64,000 bases of DNA from assembly GCA_030998015.1 (NCBI GenBank), contig JARWMV010000245.1, positions 62,001-126,000 on the forward strand. Reading direction: 5' to 3'. Below, piece by piece: positions 12,681 to 24,658 of this stretch. The notes beneath the pieces were generated by a model. The model did no database searches. It had not been told where the DNA came from and worked only from the letters and a program-made list of their open reading frames with translations. The translations under genes and the position numbers were made by a program. This DNA comes from Ceratorhiza oryzae-sativae (lineage: Eukaryota; Basidiomycota; Agaricomycetes; Cantharellales; Ceratobasidiaceae). Position 1 is the first letter of the stretch. Every line of letters begins with the position of its first letter.

Positions 12681-15029
12681 ATGGATCGAAATCCCCCTGG
12701 TAAATGACCAAAATGACCGAAGCAACCCATTTTTGATGACCGTCAGTAGCGTATCTCGAATCTCGAGGCCTACCCAGTGCTTCTGTCAGCCAAGGGCCTG
12801 GAGAGTATGAAAATCGCCCATCTGTTCAGGGTGGACCATTGGGGATCTTGGTGGAACATGCTAATGCTCCACAAGCGACACATGTTAAACAACCTCAGCA
12901 AACGCGTCCAGTCTTGTCAAAAGAGGATCGCAAATTAAACACCAATTTTGAGCAGAATTTCAGGGCTAAAACTTGGTCCGGCAATATCCATGAGCTTCCG
13001 GACCGATTGGTTGAGGCAAACCGCCGTGCATTAATTGTACGTCCCAAACCACCCGATTTATACGGGGTTTCGTCTATGATTTTCCTAAACTCGTACCATT
13101 GGGACACGTCGAAAAGATTGCCATTCGCTATTATCGCCAACCACCTCCGAAACTCGATGGTACCTACGCCGATGCTCAAAAGGTCGCCAATCTCTTGGGT
13201 CCGTAATCATGTTCAGTCCTCTTGATCCCTCATCGTAACCCATTGCATGATTAGTGGACCGATTTGGATATGAAAACAGTGATATTTGCGTTCTCTCTGA
13301 CCTAAATCGCGCACCGAGCAGCCAAAATGGCTCGGATTTGTATCCATCGAAGGAGAACATAGTATGCTCCTCCCAAGCGCCCACAGAATGAGATAATCAA
13401 AATTCACTTTTTGACTAGGAAAAGGGTTTGCGGTGGCTCAGTAGTGGCACTCGAGCGGGTGATTTCCGATTCCTATATTGTAAGTCACCAAGTATTTTAT
13501 ACATGCCTTTAGCGGAGCTGAATTTAGTTTTCAGATGCAGGCCACGGTTGTCGTCGCATTGAAGCTTCGCCAGGCGCGCACTGTGAAGGTAAGTGATATC
13601 CATGACGAACCGGTTTCATTTCGCAAACACTAAAAATGATTGAAACAGGTATCATCCCAGCCGACGTTCACTACAGTAGCTATCAACAGTGCAGCGACTG
13701 TATGTGCGAACTCAAGGATAATCCCAATGCCGACACTCTGGATCCGAAATGGGTGGTGTGGGACTATGTGAGTTCTGGAAAACCACACCTTACTTCACTT
13801 ACCGTTCCGTGACAGACTCTCAACAAAATACTAGCCGAGTCCCTTGCCGACGCGGCAAACCTTACGGTATTAATTCTTGACTAAGCCTCGTGTGATTGTA
13901 TGCTAAATAGGGGCGCCTTACTTACAGGTCGTTCTCGATGTGCGTATAGTCCTGCTATACGCGCCCCAATCTTACTTATTTTGGTCATAGTGTTGCCACA
14001 GTGGAGGAACTCTCAGTAGTGAGGAGAGATATTTAATAGGCGTTGTGTGAATACTGACACGTAGTGGGTTCCAGGACTTTCAACGGTGCCGTTGACGCGT
14101 TGAGTGCACCTGCCTACGGTTCGCGAGAGGAAGCTCCATGAGTCATCCATCGGGATGTCCCAGTTCCTCGTCAAACTTTTTGCCAGTCATGAGTGGCAAC
14201 CTTCTGCGTACGCTAATGATCAAGTGACTGCATATACGCTATAAATTGACGTTTCGTAGATCTTCCGAACCACATTGATCTGGGAAATGGCTCGGATCCA
14301 GCCGTAGCCGTTGTGGACGAAACGACTCCCCAGACGATCGAACAAGCGGGCGGCCAGTCTAGCGAAGAACCGGTCGCCCGGTCTAGCGAAGCAGAGATGC
14401 CAGATTTCGAGCCACTAGGATTCGACTTGGGTCCCGGAATCACCGCGGATACCAGCGGCACACTCTCAGATTCCTCTCAAGTTAATTGTTATCCGCATCG
14501 ACCGTTCATATCAAATATCCAAGCTTTCCAGCCTGGATGCCGTGTGGTAAGCCGTGTTTCGCTCCTTGCAGAACGAATCGATGAGCAGGGCGGCGTGCGA
14601 AGCTTTGCTGGGCAGCCTGCAGGAGATATCAGGAAGCGTACGAAGGGGAGAGGGGCGGGTTTTTCACGGAGGTACGATCCGACTACATGACTATTGTCCT
14701 TATTTTGACGTCGAAAGTGCAGACATTTGTCGATCATCTAAACGAGACGCCGGACTCTACTTACCGAGCGCTTAATAGGAGAATCAAGTGAGTTTTCTGG
14801 GCTATCAAACAGGACCTTGCAAATCATGGTTGCTAGCGAACGTTTTTCGAACCCGATTGGTACAGGGGAGGGAGGACGTCCTATCATTCAAACCCCTCAG
14901 GTAAGCCCCTTCCAGCATCGTGGCAAAACCATCCTACTGATACGAATGATTGTGTAGCTATATGCATCGGCCAATATGGGAACAGGAGAGGGCGCTGGTA
15001 ACGGATTCGAACATCGGATTGAGCTATAA
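12681..15029 (+). CDS. Metacaspase-like cysteine protease, tandem copy 2
   Basis: Paralogue of the preceding gene with the same exon plan. It starts MDRNPPAYLESRGLPSA and continues RRALI/IAIRYYRQPPPKLDG, YADAQKVANLLVDRFGYEN, DICVLSDLNR, EKGLRWLSSGTRAGDFRF, LYYAGHGCRR (catalytic His), CSDCMC, VVWDYTLNKILAESLAD and VVLDCCHSGGTLSSEER (catalytic Cys near 13992). The C-terminal part has LCWAACRRYQEAYEGERGG and ends FEHRIEL-stop. In the exon at about 14074-14210 the expected text (FNGAVDALSAPAYGSREEAP) runs into a stop unless one base is changed, so either a sequence error or a damaged linker lies near 14140. The linker before DLPNHIDLGNGS differs strongly between the copies, while the protease core is well kept. 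Confidence 0.85.
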
Positions 15030-15843
15030 ACTCATGTAAAAGCCTTTGCTATCCGCCCCTCAATTCTATACCGTTTAGTACAACTCAAAACATGTGCTGT
15101 CGAGAATGGGGGCTTGCGATCGTCTGGCTATTTGGACTCTGCTTAAGAGCGCCCACCGTTTTTCTGGTTTTCTTTGGATTTATATATATATTCAACCCAG
15201 AGGCGTGGGAGGGGAGTCAAAATCGTCGACTCAAGTACCCGAAACCGCGCACACTACCGTTTGTTCATCGCAAGTTCTCCATTGATGACAGAGCTTTGGG
15301 ACCACCACCTAGTTACCAGACTTTATGAGACCAAGCCCCACAAGAATCGGCAGAAAGATGCGGGATATTCGGCGCGCTCAATTATTCAAGATTTTGCCCA
15401 ACTGAATGTTAGCACACCATTGAAACCGTACCGAAATTCTCAAAATAGTTCGGCATCCATTATTCTCGACACAAATGCTGAAGTTTGATCACTACGGCAA
15501 ATGAAAAGAATTCAATGGTGCTCTTTGCTGGTTTTGGCGTCCAAAATCCCATGACTATGTTGAGTTCGGTTGCGTGCGGTACTTAGACCTGGTTCTCAAC
15601 GCAAGTTTCTGACTTCGGACGTTTCAGCCTCCAAAGACGCACTCGAGTCATAAATAGTAGCAAGGAAACAACGTGATTAGGTCCCGAGCATCGCACTGTG
15701 ACAGTGGGACAACGACCCCAGCGTGTCCGAATCTAATTACACTAGTGGCTGCGATTAGAATCTGTCACGCGTAAAGAGCACTAAGGATGCTCACATAGAA
15801 TACAGAACCTACGCGTGTGCTGGCGCGTGGAAGGAGCACCCGA
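15030..15843. other. Intergenic, no gene seen
   Basis: Contains a short hydrophobic plus-strand ORF (15092-15328) with a possible membrane stretch (WLFGLCLRAPTVFLVFFGF) but no splice structure or known motif that I could support. Confidence 0.4.
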
Positions 15844-16278
15844 TCAATCGTATACTGAAAGAAAGCGTGAGAAGACTTCGAAACAGAGCACAGAGGACTA
15901 ACCATGTACGATACCTACAAATTCAACGTCAGAGTCAAACGCGACGCGACAGGAACAAAACCACACACCGTAAAACAAGGTCCAGAGCAAGACAAATGAG
16001 AAGATATTCTCCTGGCCGGGGTTAACCATATCCATCCATCCGCCGGCGACATAATCTTCGACGTTGCCCTTGAGCTTGAGGGCAGCAACAACGCCAGCTG
16101 TAACGAATAAGGAAACGCCGAACAGCAAAAAGCCGTACAAGTTCTGGAGGCCCAGAATGCCAGCAACTGCGCCCACGAAGCACGACGAGACAAATTTGAT
16201 GTTGCTCAGGACAAGGGCATTGTGCTGGGCGTTTTGCGGGAAGATGCGCTGCGCTTTGAGTTCCGCCGGGCTGGACAT
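15844..16278 (-). CDS. EMC6: ER membrane protein complex subunit 6
   Basis: Small subunit of the ER membrane complex, which inserts tail-anchored and polytopic proteins into the ER membrane. The first exon gives MSSPAELKAQRIFPQNAQHN, then ALVLSNIKFVSSCFVGAVAG, ILGLQNLYGFLLFGVSLFV, DMVNPGQENIFSFVLLWTLF. A GT-AG intron then joins to YGIVH, and a second intron joins a tiny last exon giving VYD-stop (TGA at 15844-15846). LFYGIVHVYD is the conserved family C-terminus, which supports the micro-exon. Length of about 113 residues is normal. The gene is head to head with HOM2, 131 bp between start codons. Intact. Confidence 0.92.
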
Positions 16279-16409
16279 GGTCGTGGCAGGCTGGGAGCTG
16301 GGGCGACGTCACGTGCTGGCGCTCGTGTCGGGGCAAATGCAAATTCATTTTCGTGCGAAATGGGCCGACGGCTGACTCGCTCCGAACGACGTCGACCAGC
16401 ATCTCCGCA
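16279..16409. promoter_or_regulatory. Bidirectional promoter region EMC6 / HOM2
   Basis: Only 131 bp separate the two divergent ATGs, so both core promoters must lie here or inside the 5' ends of the genes. The stretch is GC-rich with a GACGTCACGTG-like core around 16306-16316 that resembles CRE/E-box sites. No clear TATA box. Confidence 0.55.
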
Positions 16410-17567
16410 ATGGCAGCGCGCACCCCGGTCAACGTCGGCATCCTCGGCGCGACCGGCACCGTCGGCCAGCGGTTCATCACCCTGCTCTCCACGCATCCGT
16501 ACTTCAAGATACATGCACTGGGTGCATCTTCCCGCTCGGCAGGACAGACGTACGCCAAGGCAGTGCGGTGGAAGCAGACGACGCCGATCCCGACGCTCGT
16601 TCGCGACATGATCGTCGCCGAGTGCAAACCCGAGGGCGCGTTCACCGAGTGCGGAGTCGTGTTCTCGGGGCTAGACGCAGACGTCGCGGGCGACATTGGT
16701 GCGTGTGTCAATCACGTTCGAACTCGCTCATGAACGTCGGCTGCAGAACTCGCATTTCGCGCCGCGGAACTCGCCGTGTTTTCCAATTCCAAGAACCACC
16801 GGCGGGATCCTGTTGTGCCCCTCATCGTGCCCCTCGTCAACCCTGGCCATCTGTCCATCATCCCGCACCAGCGCTCGCTCCAATCTCCGCCGCTTGCCAA
16901 GGGATTCATCGTCACCAACGCCAACTGCTCCACCACCGGGCTTGTCATCCCCCTCGCCGCCCTCGAGGCTGCGTTTGGCCCACTCGAAATCGTCCAGGTC
17001 ACCACGCTCCAGGCAATATCCGGAGCCGGGTACCCGGGCGTCCCTTCGCTCGATATCCTAGACAATGTCGTGCCCTATATCGGCGGCGAGGAAGAAAAGA
17101 TGGAGTGGGAGACCGGGAAAATCCTCGGGGGGCTATCTGCCGACGGCACATCGTTTGACCACCATGCGACGCACTCGCTGACCGTATCAGCAACCTGCTT
17201 CCGTGTCCCCGTGCTCGACGGCCACTCGGAATCAGTGTCTGTTCGCTTCCACCGCCGCCCACCGCCGAGTCCTGAGGACGTCATTGCGGCCCTTCGCGCC
17301 TACACCACCGAACCCCAAGCACTCGGATGCCCATCTGCTCCTCCCCAGGCAATATACGTCCACGACGAACCAGATCGGCCACAGCCCCGGCTTGACAGAG
17401 ACTTTCAACGCGGCGCAGGGGTTAATGTCGGCCGTGTTCGTCGATGCCCAGTCCTCGATATCAAGTTTGTCGTCTTGGCGAATAACGTATGCATTGGCGC
17501 AGCCACAAGCAGCATTATCAATGCAGAGTACGCCGTAGCCAAGGGCGTGATTGCCGCTTCTTTGTGA
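16410..17567 (+). CDS. HOM2: Aspartate-semialdehyde dehydrogenase
   Basis: NADPH-dependent reduction of aspartyl phosphate to aspartate semialdehyde, the second step to threonine, methionine and lysine/homoserine; cytosolic. Exon 1 (16410-16698) starts MAARTPVNVGILGATGTVGQ with the GxxGxxG nucleotide-binding motif, and a 48 bp intron follows. Exon 2 (16747-17567) carries FIVTNANCSTTGLVIPLAAL with the catalytic Cys, LQAISGAGYPGVPSLDILDN, HHATHSLTVSATCFRVPV with the active-site His region, and ends NAEYAVAKGVIAASL. An upstream in-frame ATG at 16353 exists, but MAARTP fits family length (about 369 aa) better. No frame breaks. Absent from animals. Confidence 0.93.
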
Positions 17568-18502
17568 TCTTGAGCGATTTTCTCCCATGATCGTATCCGT
17601 AAGATATCGTACGTGAACGCCTGATATGGTTGGTCAGGGGTACCAGATGAGGTGGCTGAACCATAGTTGTATAGATCCCCCAGTTGTGTACACAAAATTG
17701 AAGCACTGCAATTGATGGTCATGAAAACACGCGGCGGTTTCATCAAGGAGCCAGTCAAGTGACAGCTGTCACGATAATAACCTTGGCTGAAGCAAGGGCC
17801 CCTCATATAGGGGCAATCATTCACATCAGATCGCAGCGTCTCTCGTGTGAGGAAACCGGGCTGTTCTGGAGCGCGGCCATGGCGAGCGCCATTTCACCCC
17901 CCCAAGTCAATTCACAAAATTTTGGGGGTGCGACGCCATCCGTGCGGAGACTGGGCAGACCTCGCGGGTTGCTCCGATGGTCGATTTCCATTCGATGCGG
18001 CGTCAAGCGCACTCGCTGCGTTCATGTCGCAATCCGGAACTTTGTTCTCCCCCCCCAAGGCGCACCAGCAATGCCAGCTGTAGTTCTCGCGGTTCGCCCG
18101 TATCGCCGCGGATGGTTGAAACGCAAGATCATCCGTATGAGGAAAGTCACATCACTCTCCAATCTTCTTACGCCTATGACGACGGCCGCCGTTTGGCAGT
18201 ATCGCCTCCATCTACACACAGGGTCAAGCGCTAGAGAGCCCGCTCCTAGTGTTCTCTAGTGGAAGTTCTGCAGAATCCCCACCACCCGATGATCGTCGTC
18301 CTCGTGGATGGCCACGTGGGAACTGTCGCGTGGTGAGAGCCGAACGAACGGATGCCGAAGCCCCTGTCCCCCCTCCCCTGCTGTTTTTGAATTTCAGTTT
18401 ACGCTACGGGTGTGGTGAGGGGTTATAAATATGGCTCGAGTCACTTTTCGGTATACACTTAGTAGTATTTCGCCTTGCTTTCCTCCTCCCCCCCCTAGCC
18501 TG
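17568..18502. other. Intergenic with a GC-stem inverted repeat and a TATA box
   Basis: No gene supported. At 17896-17930 a run of C followed by AA is matched by TTGGGGGTG about 16 bases later, giving a potential 9-10 bp stem. TTATAAAT at about 18423-18430 lies roughly 75 bp before the DUF6593 ATG and looks like its TATA box. Confidence 0.5.
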
Positions 18503-19266
18503 ATGATGTCGACCGCCCCAACGTTTACGATCCTGTTCGGTGAGTAGATGCCGTAGTTCGGCGATAACAGGTGAAACTAACAACATCCCGGGCACAGATA
18601 CGACGGGAGATCTCTTCGATAATGAATTTACAGACGCTGACGGGCGCGTCATGTGCGTTCCCGACGCTGCGTCCCGACCAGAATGCTTATATGTTTAATA
18701 TTATCAGGTACAAACTGGAGACGCTCCAATCGCAGCCACGAGTGACGCAACTAACACGAACGCCTGAACGACTCGCTCTCCACCCGACCGAACCGTGGCG
18801 AGCGATCATGCACTATGGAAGCTCGGGCGAACTTGGGCACTTGCACCTGGGCGAACGCGAGGTTGCGCCAATGGCGAGCTATCTCAGGAGAAAGGCGACC
18901 AGCGGCGGGAGGTGGGCTTGCCCTCATTTGATCTGGTGATTTACAGCTGAGCCCATGGGGGGAAGATCTAGGTACTTTGTGGCTGTGGACGGAAATGAGT
19001 ACCAATGGCGGCCGGGTTCTAGGCGATTGGAGGTATGTGCGACGATCTCGCTATCTCTATCTCAGCCCGCTCGGATCTTGATAGCCCATATTGCGAACCA
19101 CACCCAGTGCTACGACAAGAACGACCGCTTAATCGCTCTTTACGAATGGCTCCTCGACGGACCTAGTCACGCCCGACTCGAGATAAAAATCGGCGGGTGG
19201 CATTTGCTCTCTGAAATAATCGCCACGCTGCTGCTGAACCGGTATGCGATCCGTCACGAGTGTTAG
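18503..19266 (+). CDS. DUF6593-domain protein (basidiomycete family)
   Basis: Four exons. The first gives MMSTAPTFTILF (ATG at 18503 or 18506), the second DTTGDLFDNEFTDADGRV, joined across a 57 bp intron to MYKLETLQSQPRVTQLTR, then WRAIMHYGSSGELGHLHLGE. Later exons carry SRYFVAVDGNEYQWRPGS and RLIALYEWLLDG..., ending LLSEIIATLLLNRYAIRHEC. The S-R-YF-DG-EY-WRP signature and the LL-ER-type C-terminal helix match the DUF6593 family, abundant in Agaricomycetes and without a known function. The junction near 18935-18955 does not keep frame with the only good donor and acceptor, so one base is probably missing there. Confidence 0.72.
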
Positions 19267-22200
19267 CCCCGTGATCTCTCATTTCAAGGGCTGGGACGGG
19301 GGATACTTGGCGTTTCTTTTTTCTTTTTTCTCTCTGGTGTATGATCTATTCGGTGTGTGCGCGTGCAGGGAGGGTAGGTTCAGCCTACCTCATGTCTGAC
19401 GACCGTGGCTTTTTCTCTCTCTTGATCAGTTACTTGCTGTGCCTCTACCACATGTTGTATTTGCTTGGCTGTACATGTAATCTATTGAATTTCGGGATTT
19501 TCTGACATCGCCTCCCACCGCGTCATCGTATATGCGCCCCTTCCCCGCCTCGCCCGAACCTACACCCGGCTGACGAACTGTAAACCGAAAGAAGCGCGAC
19601 CGATCGGATTCCACACGTGGGTTTCATTATTTTATTTCGCTCCGAACGTAAGCTTCGTTTTTTGAGTGTCATCAAGCCCCCCCACTCCTTCCTCGTAGCA
19701 GGGGCAGCCGAAAATGGGACCGACCAAGATCTCAATCATGGTCAGGAGCCTGGGTAATCTCGCTTGGGGTTAGGTGGCTGAGGAAATAAGGTCTTCCGTA
19801 TCATGGAACTCATGAACAGAATGCGGACGAGAGAGCGACTAGTCCGATCACGGGGCGAGCTGCTTGGAGAGACGGGTTACTGTCTTTGGTGATGAGCTCA
19901 TGTTAGGACGTATGCATAGGCTCCATAGAGTCGGTTAGGAAGTTGCTGTTACGATGTGCGCTACCAGTCCTGCGCACATGAGTAAAGAAGCTGATCTCGT
20001 ATCCATTGGGTTGAAACACAGCTTTACTTTGGGTGACGGAGGATCATGCGCGTGGGTCGTGTTCGTAGGTATCAAACGAATAAAAAAAAAAGGTACGGGT
20101 TGGGCGCCCGAGAGATGACCCGTCGTGTGTGGTGGTGGTGTGTGGGGCGGGGGGGATCTTGAGAAGTCGATCCTTGAGTCGTTTTCACAGCAATGGGGCT
20201 TTGTTGCACTAGTGGATTGGGTCATAGGCGCTCGGAGAAATCTCTTCGTGTGCGGCATAACCTTTTCAATTGTGGCGCTTATCCGCTTAATTATTATTTC
20301 ATTTTGGGCTTGGGAGATTCGGAAACCGATCCCGAAAGGCTAGGCAGAACTTGACAGCTCAAACCAAATTTCAGCTCTTAACACCCATGCAGAGCCGAGA
20401 ACCGGGGACATGAGCGCTTGGAGGGGGGAGGGAGCAGGCCGGTGGAGGTTGGGTGATTTCAGTGACATGCTTGTTCGCAATTTTTCTCACAGTTGAGACT
20501 CAGATGCGAACAGCAAGGGGATGTTTGTTTTTACGAGGAGAATCGCATCTAAATGCTGAGTATGTTGCGATAGAGAAAGCGAAGTTCATACCCGAGAGTT
20601 GCCGTTGGAATAGTCGAACGTTGTGGCTATTTGTTTAAATCATGGCCGATACTCTATTCTACTCTGCTCCCCAGCCGTGTTGTGGCGTGACACCTCGGGG
20701 GGTTGACGATCGGGAATCTATTCTTACTGTGGCTGAACGGCCTCAAAACGGCCTTCGGGGAGATCCTCTTTCGTTCAGTTGGCCATGAGCCACGCATGTG
20801 ATCGTGTGTGATAACGTTATGACATTTGTCCAACGAGAGACTCAACTTTATCCCTTTCACGTACTTGTGTCGGAACAAGGCTGACACGTACTTAAATTTA
20901 ACCCTTTAAGTTGGGTCAATTGTAATGCCCAACTGGAGGCTTCCAGGAGGCATGAGAGTTTTGGGCGATACGCCAACATCAGATCTGGTTATGCCATTTC
21001 AGACTTCGCTACTCAATTTGACAGATCAGCTGAAAGGGAAACAGACACCAATTCTCCGTACACAGCTGCAAGCAGCATGTGCCGGAAAGTCATCGATGCG
21101 AGTGTTCTCGTGTCTCAAACCCAACCAGACGGAAACTTTGCTGATTGGACGTGATACGTATAGGGACGGCTTTGGCAGCGGACTGGCATAGTGATCAAGC
21201 GAGGCCGGGGATCGTGCTAGCTAATCCAGAAGTACAGCACTCAAGCATGCGCAAACCAGTGATAGAACCTCCTATGCTCCACGAGCTCGCCTCACCCTGC
21301 TACTGTGCGCCTGGTCACATCTAGGTGTGACTACCCAACGGGCCCAGCTTGCCCCTCCTATTCATTGATGTCCTGGGAAACACCCGCAAGTGCTGACCGC
21401 AACCCAGATAGACCAGTCAATTCCTCTTTGCCCAAGCTGCCCCTGTTGGAGGGCATCTCACGACCCCTGAGTGTTATACCGGCGAGCCGGTTACCATAGC
21501 TTTCGGCCCCTGGATAGGACGACTTGTGAGCCCAAGCTTGTGATATCGTCGAGCTAATATTTACTCTCAGCCTCTGGCATGAGAGTGACCGCGATGAGCT
21601 TGTTGCCAGCTGGCCTTCCATCAGGTTGAAATGTCGGGCGGGACAGTAGCGTTTGCAGTGCCGTTCAGGTGAGTCAAACCCTACACGTGTCAAGCTACGG
21701 CCCACCAATAGGTTCCCCAGAACTAGACGGAATAGGCATTGTCAATCCAGCAGTTGTAACAAGGTACTGGGTAGATCTCGGTGCAAGAGCGCTCTGTAAT
21801 AACAGCAAGTCAGACACTATCGCCCCGCCAAGGGAGACCATAACTCGAGTTCAGCTTATAACTGAGCCACACGAAAGAAGAGCGACTGGATGGTGTGCCA
21901 TATTGGTGAGTGTTCGTATATGTACAAAAGGGTGTAGCTGAAGCTCCTTACAATAGTCCAGCGCAAATAAGCCTCAGAACACTGGTATCATCTGTCTCTC
22001 TTGCATTCCCTGTTAATTTCGAGTTGTATATATATCATGATTTGGCCCAATATCCCATTAGATGAGCTTTGTCCCCTAGTGCGATACAGATTCGAATGCG
22101 ATCTCTCAAGGCGTCCGCTGCTCTGAGGTAATCATTGGCTTTATGACGAGGTGCACATTGATGATGTAAGGAATGGCGATGACTCATCAGGAACTAGTCA

Positions 22201-22430
22201 TAAGCGTGCGGGTGTGTCAGCCATCGGCTCGGGCTCGGCCACGCAAGTCTCGGCTGGGTGAGGCTGAGGTGTTGACCGGCCAATGGCAGCCTCGGCAATT
22301 GCGGGAATGCCGTGCCGTTTATTATAGCCTCAGTCATCTCGCGCGCGACGTTCTGGTCCCGGCCTCCCCTGGTGCTCTTATACCTGCTCGTTCAACTTCG
22401 CCTCCTCCCAGTCACCTTTCCAGTGACCAT
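19267..22430. other. Long gene-poor stretch
   Basis: About 3.2 kb in which every ORF is short and none carries a motif or a convincing splice pattern. There are low-complexity runs (pyrimidine-rich near 19316-19345, A-run near 20080, GTGGTGGTGTG near 20130). It may hold UTRs, regulatory DNA, unrecognised small genes or old decayed sequence. Confidence 0.45.
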
Positions 22431-22889
22431 GAACACCAAGTCGATGCATGCCCATCGCTTTACCGAAAAGTCGTACTGGAAAGGTCGCCTCGCCGCCCGC
22501 CGGGCACAACAAGCGACCCCCCCTCGGCCTACACTCTGTGCTAGATTTAGCCTTCGAACATTTTGGTTCTTGGCCGGAGGTGTCGCTGTCGTATGTTGGA
22601 CCGAGAAGATTGGGACAAAGAAGCACGAGGGATATGTAAGTCTCGATCGACTCGGCCGACTTGAAGCCAGATCTCACTGGGGTGTTTTTAGAGCTGGGCA
22701 CACGACTGGCAAAAGCTTCACGACAAGAGGGCGGTATGCAGTCCTATAGTTCTCCATGGGCGTAGCTTAACTATGCGATTGTAGGCGCACATGCAACAAC
22801 TCACTGAACACTTTGGGAATCAGTGGGCATCTATGCACAAGGATCGCAAGTCACGCCGGTCTTGTGATAAAACGCCTCGGAGCTCATAG
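22431..22889 (+). CDS. Small one-pass membrane protein, function unknown
   Basis: Three exons (22431-22635, 22692-22733, 22785-22889) join in frame through GT-AG introns of about 50-56 bp. The product is about 117 residues: a basic N-tail (SYWKGRLAARRAQQATPPRP), one membrane helix (RTFWFLAGGVAVVCW), then a highly charged amphipathic part (SWAHDWQKLHDKRA, AHMQQLTEHFGNQWASMHKD) and a basic end. The layout (short tail, single helix followed by charged residues, Q/E/R-rich helix) resembles the genes at 25431 and 44654, although sequence identity is weak. Neighbours give no functional hint. Confidence 0.6.
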
Positions 22890-23313
22890 ACGGATTCATC
22901 GCATTAATTTATATCATCATTGTACTAGGTGAGCGACCCGGCCTAACAAGGCTATTGCGTATATAATGACGTCTGTCCGCAGTCTATGTACCCATCCACG
23001 CTTTGTACATATCATTTCGCCCATGCGGGAATATAGCAGCATGTGCTCGCCATCTATCACGTGCATGTCCAAATGTTCACCGACACTCGATGATATCATT
23101 CTACTCGCATCTTGTGACTTTTCAACCATCATCGGGGCTGGTCCGCTGCCATGCGTTCATCATCTGCGTCATTGGGTGGCTCGCAACCTGCGTCGCTGCG
23201 TCATGAATCCCGCATCCCGGTGCATAAAACTGGCGGGTCCAACTCACTCGACCCACACACTACAAGGCAGCTCGAGTTTGATATTCAAGTCACATCTGCT
23301 ATAATCTAACACC
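22890..23313. other. Intergenic, promoter of the CsbD-like gene
   Basis: No gene. GCATAAAACTGG at about 23220-23231 is TATA-like and lies about 90 bp before the ATG at 23314. Confidence 0.4.
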
Positions 23314-24035
23314 ATGGCTACCCACAACACCCACAATCCCCTTACCGGCGACGGTGTTAACAACACCCACAACCCCTTGACTGGCGACAAGACCGGCCCA
23401 TACCCACCCCCGGGCACAAACCCCGTCACTGGGAAGACCGTAAGCATCTGATTCATCGATCAGGCATATGCGTATTCATTTATTTTGATCTACAGAATGA
23501 TGGGGACCTCGGACGCAACGAGCAGCAGTACCCCGCGGGTGCGGCCGCTCCTGGCGCAGGATACACCGGCAACGATACCATTCACGACTCAAATCTTGGG
23601 GCCCATGTTGGTACCGGTCCCGGCGTTGGGACGGGTGTGGACACCAGTGCCCACACGACATCTCAACAGGCTTCAGGTGGGGGCGCCAAAGGCTTGGTTG
23701 GAAAACTCGAGGCGACTCTCGGTAACATCTTGCACAACCCAGAGATGCACGCCAAGGGTGTTCAGAAGCAGGAAGAGGCAGCCGCCGCCAAAGCAGCCAA
23801 GGCCGAAGGTGGGTTATTGTGAACTGCTATTCATGTTTTCATAATTCATCGATTTCATGTTTCAGGTGTACATCATGGTACACACGCGACTAGCGGCACG
23901 CACGTTAATCCTACGGGCGTTCCGACTCATGGACATCGAACTGATGAGGAGAACCTAGCCGCAGAAGGTGGACCCGCAGGAGCAGGGGCTGGTGCTGGTC
24001 AGATGCTCGGCGGTGGGGGACGATCAGTTATCTAA
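23314..24035 (+). CDS. Gly/His-rich CsbD-like stress protein
   Basis: Three exons. Exon 1 has two near-identical NTHNPLTGD units (MATHNTHNPLTGDGV, NNTHNPLTGDKTGPYPPPG). Exon 2 is Gly/Ala-rich with HVGTGPGVGTGVDTSAHTTS and then the only folded-looking part, GLVGKLEATLGNILHNPEMH and AKGVQKQEEAAAAKAAKAE, which resembles the CsbD-like helical motif of small hydrophilic stress proteins. Exon 3 is His/Gly-rich (GVHHGTHATSGTHVNPTG) and ends GQMLGGGGRSVI. Its low complexity and hydrophilic nature suggest a cytosolic, disordered, desiccation- or stress-type protein; this is inference. A shortened relative lies just downstream. Confidence 0.7.
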
Positions 24036-24658
24036 GTTGGCTCTTGGTTGATTCCGCTATAACCTATAATATGCCCATGACAGATATATAAATTGTACCC
24101 ATAGCTCAATTGATACCTGAACATCTCACTCATCACAACCGGGCGGATCCACAACATCTAGGGCATATTTCGTGATTCTTCGAAGTTCTAGACCGGCTAG
24201 ACTTTTCAGCACCTGATCAACTAAGCCTGACGAATACCCTAGTACCGCCACCCCCTATAGATTTGCAGCCGCGGAGTCATCTCGCACTCCAAACTCCACC
24301 TGGTTCCATACTATATCGCACCAGGTGCACATCATGCGCCATGGTCATGGGGTGCTGTTTATGGAACCTCACCATGCGCACTCTGTGAATAGAGTATGCA
24401 CTTCTGCGCTTCCGCCTTATCCTAAGCTATCTTGGTTTATTCTGCCCTGTCGTTATCACCGAGAGTTGTGGGGCATCTCTCTTCTGGGTCGTGCCGCATC
24501 CGTTCGGGGAGCCGTACCCGGAAGTATATCACGTTCAGACGCCCTCCGGGAGTTTCCTCAGAACAATATCCCTCCCCTTGTACCCACTCATGCCTTTCAG
24601 TGTTGCGGTGCGCAGGTTTTCGTAGACACCAGACACCCGTTTTTGCTGAAACAGCCCA

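Noticed and set aside
22173..22544. Plus-strand ORF overlapping the small membrane protein
   Set aside because: Pro/Ser/Arg-rich shadow; the frame starting at 22431 splices in frame and has a membrane helix.
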